Positions 17,008-25,490 of a stretch of 64,000 bases of DNA are shown here, piece by piece. The stretch is from an uncultured Pelagibacteraceae bacterium (GTDB lineage: Bacteria > Pseudomonadota > Alphaproteobacteria > Pelagibacterales > Pelagibacteraceae). The notes beneath the pieces were generated by a model that had not been told where the DNA came from, did not search any database, and saw only the letters and a list, made by a program, of their open reading frames with translations. The stretch spans positions 465,712 through 529,711 of the forward strand of contig CACCOB010000001.1 of assembly GCA_902547535.1 (NCBI GenBank), given 5' to 3'. The translations under genes were made by a program, and so were the position numbers. Within the stretch, counting starts at the first letter, position 1; each line of letters starts with the position of its first letter.

Positions 17008-18468
17008 ATGAGAGAATTTGATATAGCTATTGTAGGATTAGGTCCTACTGGAGGAACTTTAGCAAATCTTTTTGCTATGCATGGTTTTTCAATTTTAATA
17101 CTTGATAAAGAAGAAAGTTTTTATCCATTACCTAGAGCTGTTCATTTTGATGATGAAATAATGAGGGTATTTCAAACTATAGGGATAACAAAAGATTTTT
17201 TGAAATATACCATTATAAATAAAGGTACAAAATTCGTTAATTCAAAGCATAAAGTAATACTAGATTGGCCTAGACCAAAAAAAATTACAGATAATGGCTG
17301 GTATCCAAGTTATAGATTTCATCAACCAGATTTGGAAAAGCAACTCAGAAAAAGATTAAAAAGTTATAAAAAAGTATTAATAGAGCAAAATGCCAATGTA
17401 TTAAAAATTAAAAATTCTAAAAATAATGTAAATATCAAATACGTAAATTCTAAAAGCAAAAAAACTTTTAATATAAAATCAAAATATTTAGTTGGATGTG
17501 ATGGAGCTAATTCAATTACCAGAAGACAAATGAAAACGAAGATGAATAACTTAGGATTTACACAGAAATGGGCAGTTGTAGACTTAATTTTAAAAAAGAA
17601 AAAAAAAAATTTACCGGATAGAACAATTCAGTATTCAAATCCTAAACAGCCCGCAACTTACTGTAGAAATGTTGGCAAAAGAAGACGATGGGAATTTGCA
17701 ATTAAAAAAAACCTTAACGACAAAAAAGTTTTATCAGAAAATTATATTTGGAATTTTTTAAAACCTTGGATAAAGAAAAACGAGGCTATACTTGAAAGGA
17801 AGACTATTTATACCTTCAAATCAGCAATAGCGAGAAAATGGCGTAATGGTAGAGTTTTTATTGCCGGAGATGCGGCTCATTTAATGCCTCCATTTATGGG
17901 ACAAGGGATGTGTGCTGGAATAAGAGATGCATCAAATCTAGCTTGGAAAATTTCATCATGTTTAAGAGTCAAACATAATGAAGCTCTTTTAAATTCATAT
18001 CAATCAGAAAGGTCGCTTAATGTTAAAGAATATATTGAAACAACTATGAGAATGGGAGAGTTTGTAAATGCAGTAGAATCAATACAAATAACTAAAAATA
18101 TAAGTTCTAATGACAAAGGTATTAAAAGCATGCAATCAATTAAACCAAAATTAGGAAAAGGTATAGGGCATGTTAAAGATAAAAATAGAGGAAAAATATT
18201 TCCTCAATTTAAATTAAAAAAAAATAAAAATTTGGATAATTATTTTTCAAAAAAAGGAATTATAATATTATCATCCGACATAAGTGCAAAAAATATAAAA
18301 AATTGTTCTTTACTAAAAGTGAAAAACTTAAAAAGTATATCAGGCTATTTAAAAAATATTAATTCAAAAGCTATTTTAGTAAGACCAGATAGATTTATTT
18401 TGGGTTCTGCTAACTCAAATCAAGAATTTAATTCAATTATAAAAAAATATTCAAATATTTTAAGATAA
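17008..18468 (+). CDS. FAD-dependent aromatic hydroxylase (MhpA-like PHBH-family monooxygenase)
   Basis: A 486-residue flavoprotein monooxygenase. The N terminus has the FAD-binding IAIVGLGPTGGTLANL (glycines 10, 12 and 15), then VGCDGANSITRR (the DG motif) and FIAGDAAHLMPPFMGQGMCAG (the GD motif near residue 290). The layout matches 3-(3-hydroxyphenyl)propionate hydroxylase, although the protein is shorter at the C terminus than MhpA. It probably adds a hydroxyl to an aromatic acid with NAD(P)H and O2, giving the catechol for the dioxygenase encoded directly upstream. The last 100 residues are lysine-rich and less conserved. Confidence 0.85.
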   Translation: MREFDIAIVGLGPTGGTLANLFAMHGFSILILDKEESFYPLPRAVHFDDEIMRVFQTIGITKDFLKYTIINKGTKFVNSKHKVILDWPRPKKITDNGWYPSYRFHQPDLEKQLRKRLKSYKKVLIEQNANVLKIKNSKNNVNIKYVNSKSKKTFNIKSKYLVGCDGANSITRRQMKTKMNNLGFTQKWAVVDLILKKKKKNLPDRTIQYSNPKQPATYCRNVGKRRRWEFAIKKNLNDKKVLSENYIWNFLKPWIKKNEAILERKTIYTFKSAIARKWRNGRVFIAGDAAHLMPPFMGQGMCAGIRDASNLAWKISSCLRVKHNEALLNSYQSERSLNVKEYIETTMRMGEFVNAVESIQITKNISSNDKGIKSMQSIKPKLGKGIGHVKDKNRGKIFPQFKLKKNKNLDNYFSKKGIIILSSDISAKNIKNCSLLKVKNLKSISGYLKNINSKAILVRPDRFILGSANSNQEFNSIIKKYSNILR

Positions 18469-19245
18469 ATTAAAAAGTTTATTTACTGCTTTAATCTTTG
18501 ATTGATTATTAGGTGCAATCTCTCCGTCTGGCATAAATATAGAGTTTTCAAATCCTACTCTTATCTTGCCACCTAGGCTTACTGCCTTCTTTAGACAGCT
18601 CATTTCCTCTTTCGCAAATGCACATATAGCCCAGTCAAAATTAACATTATTTGCTCTCATTTTTTCAATGAACTCAGGAATTTTTTCTGGATAACTAACT
18701 TTGCCAGTATAATGACCAATTACAAATAAACACCACACTCCATCTGTAGGAATTTCTGATTTTTTTAAAAGATCAATTAATAAAACTATGTCATCTGGGT
18801 TATATAAAATATGTTGAATTTTTGTTCCAGCTTCAGTTAAATATTTATACAATTTTATATCTTCAATTGTGGGTTTTCTGGAGGGTATTAATTCAGATGT
18901 GCCAATAGAAGTTCCTGGTGGGGTAACATCATAGGCAAGTTTCCTCATATCATCTGGGGAATATTTGCCTATTGCTTCAGTTGTTACTTGTATGTGCATA
19001 TTTGGAACTTGAAATTCTAATTCTTTTAAAGCTTCTTTATAAAGACCAGCATCAAGCACATGCTCTCCTTTATCATTTCTTACATGTAAATGAATTGCTT
19101 TTGCGCCTGCTTCAAAGCAGTTTTTGGCTACCTCAACAGTCTCTTTTATAGTTAAAGGTACTTCTGGATGATCTTTTTTAACTTTTCTTGCACCATTTGG
19201 AGCAACCATCAAATTAGGAAGTTTTTTTGGTTGGTAAAATGGCAT
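18460..19245 (-). CDS. BKACE-family beta-keto acid cleavage enzyme (DUF849)
   Basis: A 261-residue TIM-barrel protein of the Kce/BKACE family. AIHLHVRND supplies zinc ligands His52 and His54, and RVGFENS gives Glu233, the expected third ligand, although the usual ED after VG-L/F is EN here. Family enzymes condense a beta-keto acid with acetyl-CoA and split it into a new CoA thioester and acetoacetate. The keto-acid substrate is not identifiable. The gene is tail to tail with the flavin hydroxylase (9-base overlap) and probably co-transcribed with the aldolase-dehydrogenase gene three bases upstream. Confidence 0.85.
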   Translation of the reverse strand: MPFYQPKKLPNLMVAPNGARKVKKDHPEVPLTIKETVEVAKNCFEAGAKAIHLHVRNDKGEHVLDAGLYKEALKELEFQVPNMHIQVTTEAIGKYSPDDMRKLAYDVTPPGTSIGTSELIPSRKPTIEDIKLYKYLTEAGTKIQHILYNPDDIVLLIDLLKKSEIPTDGVWCLFVIGHYTGKVSYPEKIPEFIEKMRANNVNFDWAICAFAKEEMSCLKKAVSLGGKIRVGFENSIFMPDGEIAPNNQSKIKAVNKLFNLS

Positions 19246-19248
19246 ATA

Positions 19249-21282
19249 TTATCTTAAAGAAGCAGCAATATTCCCACCATCAACTGTTAAAACAGCTCCA
19301 GTAGTTTTTTTGGAAACTGAAAGATGAAAAAATGCTTTTGCAACATCTTCGGCTTTAACTTCATTTAGAAGCAAATTGCCTTTCATATAATCCTCAGTTG
19401 AAACATCTCTTGCTTTAGCTCTAGATTTAATCATTTCATCATTTAAGAGACCGCTCCTAATTCTATCTGCGTTTACTCCATTAGATCTTATTCCATAGGA
19501 ACCGTAGTCTAACGCATACTGTTTACATAAATTTAATAAGGCAGACTTAGGCAACCCATAAGGTCCAAAATTTTTACCAGGATTTACAGACTGTTTAGAT
19601 ATATTAAATAATAAACATCCTTCAATATTTTGAACTTTCATTATTTTGGTAGCTTCAGCTGCACAATTTTGATGTGAAAAAAAATTATCTTCGAAGCTTT
19701 TTCTTAAAATCTTGTCATCAACTTCTGCGATAGATCCTCCCAAAGCAGTTCCTGCATTTGATATTAGGATATCTATCCCTCCAAATTTGGATGAAATTAA
19801 ATTAAATGCCTTTTTAACACTTTCTTTGTTTGTTACATCACAATAGATACAAAGATCATTAATTTTTTTACTCATTTCAGTAACTTTTTTCCTATTATTA
19901 TCTATTAAAACTACCTCTGCTCCATATTTTTTAAATAATTTGTAAGTTGCTGTCCCAATTTTTCCAAAAGCACCAGTAATAACGACAACATAACCTGCTA
20001 ATTCTTTTATTTCTTTTTTTATTTTTGCTTGTTCTAGGGACCAATATTCAACATCAAAAATATCTTTTTTTGATATGAATTTATATTTTGAAGTTTCTTC
20101 TACTGAGGAAATTACTCTAGCATTAGTTTCTGTTAAGTCCGCAGCTACCTTTGCTGCTTTTAGATTATCTCCTATACAAAATACACCAATATTCTGTACT
20201 AATATCACTCTTGGTGAAGTATCTAGCATCGTTTTCTTCTCTTTAACTTTTTTTTGATTCTGTTCAAAGTATTTCAAGTATTTTTTTTTATAATTAATAA
20301 AAGCTTTAATTGCAGTTTTTTTAAAATCATCAATTGATGAGTTATGTTTAGGTTTAATTATTAAAGGGAAAGGTTTTACTCTAATGACGTGGTCCGGTGT
20401 AGCCGTACCCTTTGTAGAATATCTCTCTACATCATTTCCGTTAATGAAATAATTTAAAATTTTATTATTTCTAAAGGTTAAAATAAATTTCTTATTGGCA
20501 CCTTTAGATGCTAATCCTCTTAATATTGGTGCTATTTGAGAAGGAGTAATTTTTGTATTTAATTTAGTTATTTGTTTAATTTTTTTTCTTTTTAACTTTC
20601 TTAAAGCTTTTTCTGCATCTGTTACATACTTTATCATGAGATCATAAGACTCTTTTGCATCATCAGAAAAAGTAAATATTCCATGATTTAGCAAGATAAG
20701 ACAATTTATTTTAGGGTTTTTGTTATAAACCTCTTTAATTTTTTGAGCTAATCCATATCCTGGCATTACATAAGGAATTAAACTTACTTTTTTTCCAAAT
20801 ATCTTTTTACAAAAAGCAATACTATTTGGTCTATTAGTTACGTTCATAATTGCATCAGAATGTGTGTGGTCAACAAATTTAAAAGGTAAAAAAGCATGCA
20901 GAAAAGTTTCTACTGATGGATTAGGCGATTTAATATTAATTAAATTCCTTTTTTGATATGCTACCATTTCTTCATCTGATAATTTTTTTTTATTCCTTAA
21001 AGCTAAAAGAGGGTTCAATTTTACTGCTGGCAATCCTTCTGGTTCAATTTCAGCCATATCCCAGCCACTTCCTTTTACACACAAAACATCATAATTTTTT
21101 CCATCTAAATCTTTAATAGTTGTCTTAACAGAGGTGTTGCCACCACCATGTAAAACAAGTTCACTATTTCTTCCAAGTAGCCTAGTCGTATAAACCCTGA
21201 GAGCCATATCCTTAGAATGACCAAGTTTCTTATATTTTATTATGTATTTTTCAGCCTCTTTAGTTGACCAATTATTTTTCAC
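19249..21282 (-). CDS. Bifunctional class II aldolase / short-chain dehydrogenase (RhaD-type fusion)
   Basis: A 677-residue fusion. The N-terminal 400 residues form a class II aldolase domain with HGGGNTSVK for phosphate binding, FVDHTHSDAIMNV for two zinc histidines and LLNHGIFTFSDDA for the third. The C-terminal part is a Rossmann dehydrogenase: VVITGAFGKIGTATYKLF, SNAGTA, and the YGLPKSALL Tyr-x-x-x-Lys pair, ending in GAVLTVDGGN. The length and order match rhamnulose-1-phosphate aldolase/lactaldehyde dehydrogenase fusions. No rhamnose isomerase or kinase is present in the window. It diverges from the SpeD-SpeE gene, raising a possible role in methylthioribulose- or deoxyribulose-phosphate cleavage. 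Confidence 0.85.
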   Translation of the reverse strand: MKNNWSTKEAEKYIIKYKKLGHSKDMALRVYTTRLLGRNSELVLHGGGNTSVKTTIKDLDGKNYDVLCVKGSGWDMAEIEPEGLPAVKLNPLLALRNKKKLSDEEMVAYQKRNLINIKSPNPSVETFLHAFLPFKFVDHTHSDAIMNVTNRPNSIAFCKKIFGKKVSLIPYVMPGYGLAQKIKEVYNKNPKINCLILLNHGIFTFSDDAKESYDLMIKYVTDAEKALRKLKRKKIKQITKLNTKITPSQIAPILRGLASKGANKKFILTFRNNKILNYFINGNDVERYSTKGTATPDHVIRVKPFPLIIKPKHNSSIDDFKKTAIKAFINYKKKYLKYFEQNQKKVKEKKTMLDTSPRVILVQNIGVFCIGDNLKAAKVAADLTETNARVISSVEETSKYKFISKKDIFDVEYWSLEQAKIKKEIKELAGYVVVITGAFGKIGTATYKLFKKYGAEVVLIDNNRKKVTEMSKKINDLCIYCDVTNKESVKKAFNLISSKFGGIDILISNAGTALGGSIAEVDDKILRKSFEDNFFSHQNCAAEATKIMKVQNIEGCLLFNISKQSVNPGKNFGPYGLPKSALLNLCKQYALDYGSYGIRSNGVNADRIRSGLLNDEMIKSRAKARDVSTEDYMKGNLLLNEVKAEDVAKAFFHLSVSKKTTGAVLTVDGGNIAASLR

Positions 21283-21367
21283 AGCATTATCCTTCAGTAA
21301 ACTATTACCGTAGTTTTTTATTTGAAAGAAGTAAAAAATTAAAATACTAAAGTTATTTAATAATTAT

Positions 21368-22408
21368 ATGACTAAAGTTGGAGAACATATTACCTTAGAT
21401 ATAATAGGCACAAAAAAGGAGTATGACCCTGTCTTCTTTGAAAAATTAGTTTATAAAATTGCTAAAATAGCAAAAGTTACTGTACTTCAAATATCAAAAT
21501 ATAAGTTTGAGCCTCAAGGATTTACTTTAGTTGCATTATTGGCAGAAAGTCACATTAGTTTTCATACATTTCCTGAAAAAGGAATTATCAGTTTCGATTT
21601 TTTTACATGTGCAAAAATTTCTCCCTCTGTTGCTCTAGAGGTTATTAATGATGAAATTGAACATACTCATATAATTAAAAAACAGTTTAATCGAGATACC
21701 GTAGACCTTTATCATGACAATTATAGCTCACCAGGTTTAAAAAAATCATATGTTGTAAATAAAGTGTTCGAAAATTTTAAGTCAAAAGTTGGCCAACATA
21801 TTGAGATATTAGAATTAGAACAATTTGGAAAAGCATTATTTATAGATAATGAAATTCAAGTAGCAGAAAAAGATGAGCATCTTTATAGTTCTACATTTGT
21901 AAACTCTGGACTAAGTTTAAACTTTAATAAAGAAAAAGCTGCTATTATCGGTGGAGGAGATGGAGGTGTTGCTAGAGAATGTATATCAAAAAATTTTGGA
22001 TTTATAGATTGGTACGAATTAGATCCCGAAGTAGTAGAGGTATGTGACAAACACTTAGCAAAAATTGGAAACAAGGCTACGGAAAAAAATTCAGTAAATT
22101 GTGTGTGGGGTGACGCTTTTCAAAGCATTAAAACAGTTAACGATAATACTTATGATCAAATATTTGTTGATTTAAATGATGATCAGTATTGTATTGATTT
22201 AGCAGCAAAAAATATAAATGCCTTAGAAAGAATATTAAAACCAAAAGGAGTAATAACAGCACAAGTAGGCAGTCAGGATAAAAAACCAGATCAAGTTAAC
22301 AATTGGCTCAATGTGTTTAACAAAAGTTTTGGGAATACAAAATTATCAAGGGTTTATATTCCAAGTTTTGATTGTTCTTGGAATTTTTCATCATCTATAA
22401 ATCATTAA
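21368..22408 (+). CDS. Fused S-adenosylmethionine decarboxylase (SpeD) and spermidine synthase-like (SpeE) protein
   Basis: A 346-residue fusion. Residues 1-120 are a class 1b AdoMet decarboxylase: ESHISFHTFPE places the self-cleavage serine at Ser61, with His66 and Cys81, a spacing equal to Ser63/His68/Cys83 of the Thermotoga enzyme. Residues 135-346 are an aminopropyltransferase with IIGGGDGGVAREC for the nucleoside and VDLNDD where the catalytic DxxDP motif lies (Asp268, Asp271). The usual Y-H-E-x-x-x-H amine-pocket segment reads LYSSTFVNS, so the acceptor amine may be atypical. One chain would make decarboxylated AdoMet and transfer its aminopropyl group, releasing methylthioadenosine for MtnP. 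Confidence 0.88.
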   Translation: MTKVGEHITLDIIGTKKEYDPVFFEKLVYKIAKIAKVTVLQISKYKFEPQGFTLVALLAESHISFHTFPEKGIISFDFFTCAKISPSVALEVINDEIEHTHIIKKQFNRDTVDLYHDNYSSPGLKKSYVVNKVFENFKSKVGQHIEILELEQFGKALFIDNEIQVAEKDEHLYSSTFVNSGLSLNFNKEKAAIIGGGDGGVARECISKNFGFIDWYELDPEVVEVCDKHLAKIGNKATEKNSVNCVWGDAFQSIKTVNDNTYDQIFVDLNDDQYCIDLAAKNINALERILKPKGVITAQVGSQDKKPDQVNNWLNVFNKSFGNTKLSRVYIPSFDCSWNFSSSINH

Positions 22409-22466
22409 TTTTCTTTTTAATTACTTAAATTTGTGGAATAATATTTTTTAATATTTTGGAGGTAAA

Positions 22467-23294
22467 ATGAATAAAATAATTAAATTTGGACTAGGAATAA
22501 TAATATCTTTATTCCTGATTTTGAGCGCCAATGCTGGCTCTATAAAAATTGGAACAGAAGGAGCTTATCCTCCTTGGAATTCTAAAGATGCTTCAGGTAA
22601 ACTTATTGGCTTTGAGGTAGAATTAGCAAATGCATTATGTGAAATAATGAAACATAATTGTACAATCGTAGAGCAAGATTGGGATGGCATGATTCCTGCT
22701 CTGACTTCAAAGAAATTTGATGCAATAATGGCAGGTATGTCGATTACTGAAGAAAGAATGAAAACTATTAATTTTTCACAAGGATATGCAGATGAAGTTG
22801 CATCATTAGCTGTTATGAAAGGTTCAAGTATTGAAAATATGGATACACCTGAGGGAATAAATTTAAATTTAGGTGGTTCAGATGTTGAGAAAGCTCTAAA
22901 AACATTAACAAGTTCTTTATCAGGAAAAACTGTTTGTACACAAATAGGAACAATTCACCAAAACTTTTTAGAGTCAGGCGATGTCGGTAAGGTAAATCTT
23001 AAAACCTATAAAACTCAAGACGAAGTAAACCTTGATTTAACTAATGGTAGATGTGATGTTGCTTTGGCAGCTGCTGTTGCATTTACTGACTATGCAGAGA
23101 AATCTGGTGAAGCGGTTGTTCTAACTGGTCCTACTTTTTCAGGTGGTGCATTTGGAAATGGTGTAGGTGTTGGAATTAGAAAAGGAGACTCAAAACTTCT
23201 GAATGATTTTAATGCTGCAATTGATAAAGCTAGAGACGATGGAATTATAAGCAAACTAGCGACTAAATGGTTTGGTTTCGACGCTTCTATGTAA
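22467..23294 (+). CDS. Amino-acid ABC transporter periplasmic binding protein (family 3, LAO/HisJ-like)
   Basis: A 275-residue protein with a signal peptide ending at NAG near residue 24. It has the family-3 pattern: KIGTEGAYPPWNSKDASGKLIGFEVELANALC, CTIVEQDWDGMIPALTSKKFDAIMAGMSITEERM, and GKTVCTQIGTIHQNFL in domain two, ending FNAAIDKARDDGIISKLATKWFG. The GFEVELA segment and the SITEER arginine are typical of basic amino-acid or opine binders. A GGAGG Shine-Dalgarno lies at 22458-22462. The gene is separated from its permeases by a hairpin. Lysine, arginine, ornithine or a related amine is the likely ligand class. Confidence 0.9.
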   Translation: MNKIIKFGLGIIISLFLILSANAGSIKIGTEGAYPPWNSKDASGKLIGFEVELANALCEIMKHNCTIVEQDWDGMIPALTSKKFDAIMAGMSITEERMKTINFSQGYADEVASLAVMKGSSIENMDTPEGINLNLGGSDVEKALKTLTSSLSGKTVCTQIGTIHQNFLESGDVGKVNLKTYKTQDEVNLDLTNGRCDVALAAAVAFTDYAEKSGEAVVLTGPTFSGGAFGNGVGVGIRKGDSKLLNDFNAAIDKARDDGIISKLATKWFGFDASM

Positions 23295-23305
23295 AATATT
23301 TTAGA

Positions 23306-23334
23306 ATTGGCGACTATAATATATAGTCGCCAAT
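23306..23334 (+). promoter_or_regulatory. Hairpin between ABC binding-protein and permease genes
   Basis: A perfect 12-base inverted repeat, ATTGGCGACTAT (23306-23317) and ATAGTCGCCAAT (23323-23334), with a five-base loop. It starts 12 bases after the binding-protein stop and ends four bases before the permease ATG. It has no T-run, so an mRNA-stabilising 3' end or ribosome-access control is more likely than full termination. Confidence 0.8.
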
Positions 23335-23338
23335 CTAT

Positions 23339-24031
23339 ATGGAACTTCTATTTTTTGGAGATACTGGTTGGGGAGACGAACTTTTTTTTGCAACCTTAAT
23401 GACAATTGCTGTTTCTATAGCTTCAATGGTAATTGGCTTTTTGTTTGCATTAGTGTTTACCCCTTTAAAATTATCTAAAAACAGATCATTAAATATTATT
23501 GGAAATTGTTACACTACGATTATTAGAGGTGTCCCAGAACTATTAGTAATATATTTATTATTTTTTGGCGGCACTGGAGCTGCAATGTATGTTGCATCAA
23601 TTTTTGGATATGATGGATATATTGAGATTAACGCCTTTATTACTGGTGCTCTTGCAATAGGCATTATATCGGGAGCATACTCTACGGAGGTGTTTAGAGG
23701 AGCAATTTTATCAATTGATAAAGGTCAATTTGAAGCATCTAAAGTTTTGGGATTAAAGAAAAATATTCAATTTTATAAAGTTATTTTACCTCAAATGTTA
23801 AGAATATCTATTCCGAATTTAAGTAACGTATGGCAAATAACCCTAAAAGATACATCTTTAATATCTGTAACTGGATTAGTAGAGATAATGAGACAGTCTT
23901 ACATTGCTGCAGGCTCAACAAGAGACCCATTATTTTTTTATTCTGTAGCAGCGGTTCTATATTTAATTCTTACATTTTTAAGTATGAAAATAATTAATAA
24001 ATTAGAAGTTAGATACAGCAAAGGTTTTTAA
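23339..24031 (+). CDS. Amino-acid ABC transporter permease (HisQ/OccQ-like)
   Basis: A 230-residue permease with about five membrane segments. The coupling EAA loop is seen as FEASKVLGLKKNIQFYKVILPQMLRISIPN near residues 127-156, and RGVPELLVIYLLFFGG matches HisQ/OccQ-type subunits. It forms the channel with the next gene product. No Shine-Dalgarno is visible before the ATG because the intergenic hairpin occupies that place. The stop overlaps the next ATG by one base. No ATPase gene follows, so an ATPase must be encoded elsewhere. Confidence 0.9.
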   Translation: MELLFFGDTGWGDELFFATLMTIAVSIASMVIGFLFALVFTPLKLSKNRSLNIIGNCYTTIIRGVPELLVIYLLFFGGTGAAMYVASIFGYDGYIEINAFITGALAIGIISGAYSTEVFRGAILSIDKGQFEASKVLGLKKNIQFYKVILPQMLRISIPNLSNVWQITLKDTSLISVTGLVEIMRQSYIAAGSTRDPLFFYSVAAVLYLILTFLSMKIINKLEVRYSKGF

Positions 24032-24708
24032 TGGATATAAATTTAATGATCAGTATTTTTCCAAGTCTGTTAAATGGAGTAGTCATAACTTTAAAACTTC
24101 TTGTATCTTCAATGTTTTTCGGGTTGTTAATAGGTATGCTTTTTGCAATTTTAAGGATAAATAAAAATCCAATAATAAATAAATTTGCTTATGGATACTC
24201 TTACTTCTTTAGAGGGACACCATTATTAGTTCAATTATATTTAATATATTATGGTTTAGCAAACATTGAATTTCTAAGAAATTCATTCTTTTGGGCAATT
24301 ATTAGAGAGCCTTATTGGTGTGCAATTATTGCATTTTCATTAAATACCGGAGCATACACATCTGAAATTTTAAGATCAGCGTTTCAAACAATAAAAGAAG
24401 GCTACATAGAGGCTGCACAAAGTTTGGGTGTTACAAAAATGATTACCTTTTATAGAATACAAATTCCAATTGCAATAAAACAATCATTACCAGCTTATGG
24501 AAATGAAATAATTTTAATGCTTAAAGGAACCTCTCTTGCGAGTGTAATAACAATTATGGATTTAATGGGCGAGGCAAGAAAAGTAAATGTTTTAACTTTT
24601 AAGCCATTTGAAGCTTTCATTACTGCAGGAATAATATATTTATTTCTAACCTTTATTATTCATAATATTGTAAAATACCTAGAAAAAAAATATGGATTTC
24701 AAACATGA
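24031..24708 (+). CDS. Amino-acid ABC transporter permease (HisM/OccM-like)
   Basis: A 225-residue permease with about five membrane segments. YFFRGTPLLVQLYLIYYG and the EAA loop IEAAQSLGVTKMITFYRIQIPIAIKQSLP identify the HisM/OccM branch. It probably pairs with the permease encoded upstream. Its stop overlaps the start of the nitrilase-family gene in an ATGA arrangement, taking the position where the ATPase gene (hisP-like) normally sits. Confidence 0.9.
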   Translation: MDINLMISIFPSLLNGVVITLKLLVSSMFFGLLIGMLFAILRINKNPIINKFAYGYSYFFRGTPLLVQLYLIYYGLANIEFLRNSFFWAIIREPYWCAIIAFSLNTGAYTSEILRSAFQTIKEGYIEAAQSLGVTKMITFYRIQIPIAIKQSLPAYGNEIILMLKGTSLASVITIMDLMGEARKVNVLTFKPFEAFITAGIIYLFLTFIIHNIVKYLEKKYGFQT

Positions 24709-25490
24709 AAGTAGCTTGTATTCAATTATCTAGCGGTGAAAATTATAACAAAAATTTTAAAGATATTATTAAATATATTAATCAAGCAATAAAGAATAAG
24801 GCTGATTTAATAATTACTCCTGAAACATCTTCATTAATGTCTGCTGACAAAAATAATTTATTTAAATATTCATATGAAATGAAGAATGATCCAATAATAA
24901 AAAAAGTAAAACTTATAGCTAAATCAAAAAAGAAATGGATTCTTCTTGGCTCAATGTGTATGAAAGAAAAAAGTAAATTAAGAAATAGATCTATTCTTAT
25001 TGGACCTAATGGTAAAATAAATACTTATTATGATAAAATTAATATGTTTGATGTTAAAGTTTCAAAAAAAGAACAACATAAAGAAAGTAAAGTATTTAAG
25101 GCAGGTAAAAAATTAGTATCAGCTAAGTTGCCATGGGGAAAAATAGGTCTTTCAATTTGTTATGATTTAAGATTCCCAGAACTTTACAGAAACTTATCAA
25201 AAAGAAATTTAAGTTTTATAACTGTTCCGTCGGCATTTACCAAAACAACAGGTCAAAGACATTGGTTAGCTTTGTTAAAAGCAAGAGCTATTGAAAACTT
25301 TTGTTATATTTTCGCTCCTAATCAAACAGGAAAAAATACAATTAAAAGAGAAACTTTTGGACATACCGTTATTATTTCACCTGATGGTAAAATAATGGCT
25401 CTTAAGAAACTTGGAAAAGGAATAATTTATTCCAAAATAAAACCAAAATTGTCTATGGAATTAAGAAAAGTAATTCCTAGTATGCTTTAA
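24705..25490 (+). CDS. Carbon-nitrogen hydrolase, nitrilase superfamily (Nit-like omega-amidase/deaminated glutathione amidase)
   Basis: A 261-residue amidase with the full catalytic set: Glu40 in ITPETSS, Lys111 in YDKINMFDV and Cys152 in SICYDLRFPELYR. The CYDLRFPELYR segment and the overall length match the Nit1/Nit2-type branch that hydrolyses deaminated glutathione or omega-amides of keto acids. It is cytoplasmic, with no signal peptide. It is translationally coupled to the amino-acid ABC permeases, which suggests that it may process an imported amide-bearing compound, although general repair is an equally good explanation. Confidence 0.85.
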   Translation: MKVACIQLSSGENYNKNFKDIIKYINQAIKNKADLIITPETSSLMSADKNNLFKYSYEMKNDPIIKKVKLIAKSKKKWILLGSMCMKEKSKLRNRSILIGPNGKINTYYDKINMFDVKVSKKEQHKESKVFKAGKKLVSAKLPWGKIGLSICYDLRFPELYRNLSKRNLSFITVPSAFTKTTGQRHWLALLKARAIENFCYIFAPNQTGKNTIKRETFGHTVIISPDGKIMALKKLGKGIIYSKIKPKLSMELRKVIPSML

